From CAYNFH01 sp964396385 (lineage in GTDB: Bacteria > Armatimonadota > Chthonomonadetes > Chthonomonadales > CAJBBX01): a stretch of DNA of 7,662 nt. This document shows, piece after piece, positions 5,945-7,662 of this stretch. Every line of letters starts with the position of its first letter. Position 1 is the first letter of the stretch. Both the position numbers and the translations under genes were made by a program. A model generated the notes under the pieces. It was not told the DNA's origin. It saw nothing but the letters and a program-made list of their open reading frames with translations, and searched no databases. The stretch is from NCBI GenBank assembly GCA_964396385.1, contig CAYNFH010000277.1, positions 1 to 7,662 on the forward strand, written 5' to 3'.

Positions 5945-6322
5945 CTATTCGGCGCCAGCCTCCGGCGGAGCCTCAAGGGTGGAGAGGACGCGTTTGGGGG
6001 CGCAGAGCTCCCAGGCGGTCTGGATATGAAAGGTGAGGTCCTCGTCGTCGATGTTCTTCAGCTCGATTCCCACCCAGCCGCGCACGCCAACGTACGGCGG
6101 CTTGAAGAACGTCCGGGGCGCGGAATCGATCAGGGCCTTCTGCGCGCCGGGCGGCGCGGGAAGCCAGACGGCGACATGACCGTCGTTGTGGTGGTCATTG
6201 GCGAATATGGCGAACATCTTCTGGCGCACGAAGAATCCGGGCTCCCCGTGGGAGAGCCGCTCGCTGGTCTCCGGCAGCGCGAGACAGATTCCCCGCACCC
6301 GCTTAATCTGGTCCTGACTCAT
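5945..6322 (-). CDS. MmcQ/YjbR-family (DUF419) protein
   Basis: 125 residues, the full length of this small single-domain family, whose fold resembles a double-wing DNA-binding module; molecular function is mostly unproven. Seen: the early Ala-Leu-Pro-Glu motif (about 15-18); a His-Gly-Glu-Pro-Gly-Phe-Phe-Val-Arg strand pair (25-33) followed by Lys-Met-Phe-Ala; a later Thr-Phe-Phe-Lys-Pro-Pro-Tyr-Val-Gly with Gly-Trp-Val; and a C-terminal Trp-Glu-Leu-Cys-Ala-Pro-Lys-Arg helix, all typical of the family. ATG 6322 has GAGGAG 4 nt upstream. It is the first gene of the minus-strand operon, followed after 95 nt by the DHFR-like gene. Confidence 0.88.
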   Translation of the reverse strand: MSQDQIKRVRGICLALPETSERLSHGEPGFFVRQKMFAIFANDHHNDGHVAVWLPAPPGAQKALIDSAPRTFFKPPYVGVRGWVGIELKNIDDEDLTFHIQTAWELCAPKRVLSTLEAPPEAGAE

Positions 6323-6386
6323 GTCGCTCCTCTTGAATGACGTACCCGGACATTCGGTCGGCTTCGCACCGGCAGGGCGGGAAGAT

Positions 6387-6416
6387 CCGATAGGGCCCAG
6401 TGAGACATTGTCTCAA
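6387..6416 (-). promoter_or_regulatory. Possible promoter of the minus-strand operon
   Basis: On the minus strand, TTGAGA (plus coordinates 6411-6416, five of six to the -35 consensus) is followed after 18 nt by TATCGG (6387-6392), a weak -10 with three matches. A start near 6380 would leave a leader of about 60 nt to ATG 6322. The -35 overlaps the palindrome at 6401-6415, which supports a regulated promoter, but the -10 is poor. Confidence 0.4.
6401..6415. promoter_or_regulatory. Perfect 7-1-7 palindrome, probable operator
   Basis: TGAGACATTGTCTCA is a perfect inverted repeat of two 7-bp arms around one central base. The 7-1-7 layout is that of Fur-family boxes, but the sequence is not a classical Fur or Zur box. 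Other dimeric regulators also bind such sites. It lies in the divergent gap, 79 nt upstream of the MmcQ/YjbR-like gene, over the proposed -35. A repressor bound here would block the operon promoter. Confidence 0.6.
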
Positions 6417-6570
6417 ATTTCTGGACTTTGCGCTCGTCAGTTCGCTTGCCCTGTGTGGGGTGGGCCTCTCGGGCGAGCCTCCGCCGCCCGGTAGTAGCAT
6501 CGCCGGTGAGCGTTGCGGGACTGCCGGGCGTCGCCTCACCCTGCCGGCCCTCCCCACTCCCCTCCCGCAG

Positions 6571-6607
6571 ATCCCGGAACTCAGCCGCGCCGCGCGGCTG
6601 CCGGGAT
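6571..6607. repeat. Strong interrupted hairpin in the divergent gap
   Basis: An outer 7-bp stem (ATCCCGG 6571-6577 with CCGGGAT 6601-6607) encloses an inner 8-bp stem (CAGCCGCG 6582-6589 with CGCGGCTG 6593-6600) and a 3-nt loop. Only a 4-nt one-sided bulge interrupts it. It makes 15 pairs and has no T-run, so it is unlikely to be an intrinsic terminator. It could be part of a small RNA, a leader structure or a REP-like element. Confidence 0.6.
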
Positions 6608-6863
6608 TCGCGATAGCGATGTACGTGCTCTATCCCATGGATCTGGCATCTGGAGCTTCCGATCAATGTGTGAGGCTTCCCCACTCTTCCATCCGGGAGC
6701 CCGACTCTCCCGTTCTTGGCCCTGGACATCAACCACGTGAGATAATGAAAGGGGCCCTGGCAACCGCTCCACCAGTGCGAGCTATGAGCGCCTTCTGTCT
6801 CTCTAACCCAGCCAGCCCTGCATCTCAACGCGCACCCAGGGCAGACTACGCGGACCTTCCGTT

Positions 6864-7662
6864 ATGACCACAGCGGACGGCGTGCCGGACCCAGACCAGG
6901 GACATACCAGGGAGTGGCCCTCTACTCCCTACAGCGACGAGGCGCGGGAGCCGGAACCGGACCCGGAGACCGCGTTCGTTGTCGCTCTGCTGGGAGACTG
7001 CACCGTCTCTTGCAGCTACCTGCCCCCGGCCAACCGCCCCGAGAACCATCTGGCGGTACGCCTGCGCCGCGCCTTTCCGCAGCGGCCGCACCTGGTACGC
7101 AACCTGGCGGCGTCCGGGGAGAGCGCTGCCGACTACCTCCGCTCCGGGCGGGCCGAGAGCTCGCTGGCCGCGCTGCCGCGCCTGGACGCCGTCTTCATCC
7201 GGTATGGTATCAACGATCGCAAACAGGCGGGGATTGCCGGCTGCATCAACAGCCTGCGCAGTTTGTGTGGCCTGGTACGCCAGAGGTTTCCGGGCGCGAC
7301 CCTGTTCATCGAGACCGGCATCTGGGTGGACTATCCGGCCCACTACCTCTGGGATCGCAGCGCCAGGTTGGCGCCCCTGTACGAGGCGATGCGCGAGCTC
7401 GCGCGTGAGGAAGGCTACGGCCTGGTGGATATCTTCGCCCGGATGGAAGCGGAGACGCGGCGGGGAAACTGGGATCTGCGCGTGCGCGGCCTGCCGACGC
7501 CCGAGCACGTGATCGTCGACGACAGCTTTGACGCGTTCTTCGGGGAGGATCCGGCCTTCTTCACCAACATCCACCCGAACTCCCGCTGCCTGGGCCTCAT
7601 CGCCGAGTGGGAGGTCGAGGCTTTGCTCACTCCCACCGGCCCCGCGGGCTCTTACGAACAGA
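6864..7662 (+). CDS. SGNH/GDSL-like hydrolase with altered catalytic residues (3' end outside window)
   Basis: The frame is open from ATG 6864 to the window edge, 266 residues. There is no signal peptide: the first 36 residues are acidic and Pro-rich, so the product is probably cytoplasmic. SGNH blocks can be followed: block I, Leu-Leu-Gly-Asp-Cys-Thr at 42-47; block II, Asn-Leu-Ala-Ala-Ser-Gly at 80-85; block III, Tyr-Gly-Ile-Asn-Asp at 114-118; block V, Thr-Asn-Ile-His-Pro-Asn at 234-239. The oxyanion Gly85 and Asn117 and the catalytic His237 are kept. The Ser nucleophile position is Cys46, and the Asp usually three residues before the His is Thr234. If active it would be a Cys-nucleophile esterase-like enzyme; otherwise it may have lost catalysis. 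ATG 6864 is the first start after an in-frame stop at 6804, but it has no clear ribosome binding site. Substrate unknown. Confidence 0.75.
   Translation, partial: MTTADGVPDPDQGHTREWPSTPYSDEAREPEPDPETAFVVALLGDCTVSCSYLPPANRPENHLAVRLRRAFPQRPHLVRNLAASGESAADYLRSGRAESSLAALPRLDAVFIRYGINDRKQAGIAGCINSLRSLCGLVRQRFPGATLFIETGIWVDYPAHYLWDRSARLAPLYEAMRELAREEGYGLVDIFARMEAETRRGNWDLRVRGLPTPEHVIVDDSFDAFFGEDPAFFTNIHPNSRCLGLIAEWEVEALLTPTGPAGSYEQ

Larger units (their letters stand above)
6323..6863. other. 541-bp divergent intergenic region
   Basis: The operon side (6323-6416) holds the leader, promoter and palindrome. The middle (6500-6610) holds two inverted repeats, GGTGAG (6505-6510) with CTCACC (6535-6540) and the strong hairpin at 6571-6607. 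On the other side, GATAAT (6741-6746) with TTGGCC 19 nt upstream is only a marginal promoter for the hydrolase gene at 6864. A GTG-started frame on the plus strand (6400-6867) has a signal-peptide-like beginning and overlaps the hydrolase start as ATGA. Its later half looks non-coding, and I do not call it a gene. Confidence 0.5.

Noticed and set aside
5272..5976. 234-codon minus-strand frame overlapping the DHFR-like gene
   Set aside because: It is out of frame with the well-supported DHFR-like protein and has no domain features.
6715..6746. TTGGCC / GATAAT promoter for the hydrolase gene
   Set aside because: The spacer is 19 bp and the -35 is weak; kept only as a marginal possibility in the intergenic entry.
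6846..7574. 242-codon minus-strand frame opposite the hydrolase gene
   Set aside because: It lies antisense to a frame with ordered SGNH blocks and has no recognisable domain itself; it is a GC-driven mirror frame.

Overview
The window is 7.66 kb of GC-rich bacterial DNA with ordinary chromosomal gene content. No tRNA, rRNA, CRISPR array, insertion sequence, integrase or phage gene was seen. It starts inside the 3' end of a type IV pilin/pseudopilin-like gene and ends inside a gene for an SGNH/GDSL-like hydrolase. The pilin tail (a Cys-Pro-Ser-Gly-Gly-Thr-Tyr motif, then a Ser-Cys-Ser stretch and a Gly-His-Gly) resembles prepilin-like proteins that are abundant in Armatimonadota and some neighbouring phyla. 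With the high GC content and frequent TTG starts behind Shine-Dalgarno sites, a member or relative of Armatimonadota is my best guess, held with low confidence.

Layout. (1) Positions 3-200: pilin-like C-terminus, then a strong intrinsic terminator (223-263). (2) Positions 264-1333: about 1.07 kb with no convincing gene. Its second half is full of palindromes and repeats: an 18-bp perfect palindrome (874-891), a pair of 29-bp direct repeats (960-988 and 1031-1059), a 10-bp perfect hairpin (1131-1157), and three tandem hairpin repeats (1159-1256). Five of these repeats end in a similar CGGAAC-like tail. (3) A divergent pair: a uridine-kinase-like P-loop kinase on the minus strand (1334-1921) and ribonuclease D on the plus strand (2077-3228). 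The 155-bp gap between them holds a long inverted repeat and a good sigma70-type promoter for the RNase D gene. (4) A probable four-gene minus-strand operon, read from 6322 down to 3312: an MmcQ/YjbR-family protein, a dihydrofolate-reductase/RibD-fold protein, a GNAT acetyltransferase, and a secreted protein of no recognised family. The last two are joined by an ATGA start/stop overlap. (5) A 541-bp divergent intergenic region (6323-6863) with a perfect 7-1-7 palindrome over the likely -35 box of the operon, and a strong hairpin. (6) The truncated SGNH-like hydrolase gene (6864 to the window edge), with unusual residues at two catalytic positions.

The genes do not form one obvious pathway. 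The kinase/RNase D pair looks like housekeeping. The four-gene operon joins three small-enzyme families common in accessory gene sets to an uncharacterised secreted protein. I found no convincing new biological system. The points most worth a second look are the structured repeat cluster at 866-1256, the Cys-for-Ser substitution in the SGNH-like protein, the operator-like palindrome at 6401-6415, and the translationally coupled secreted protein.
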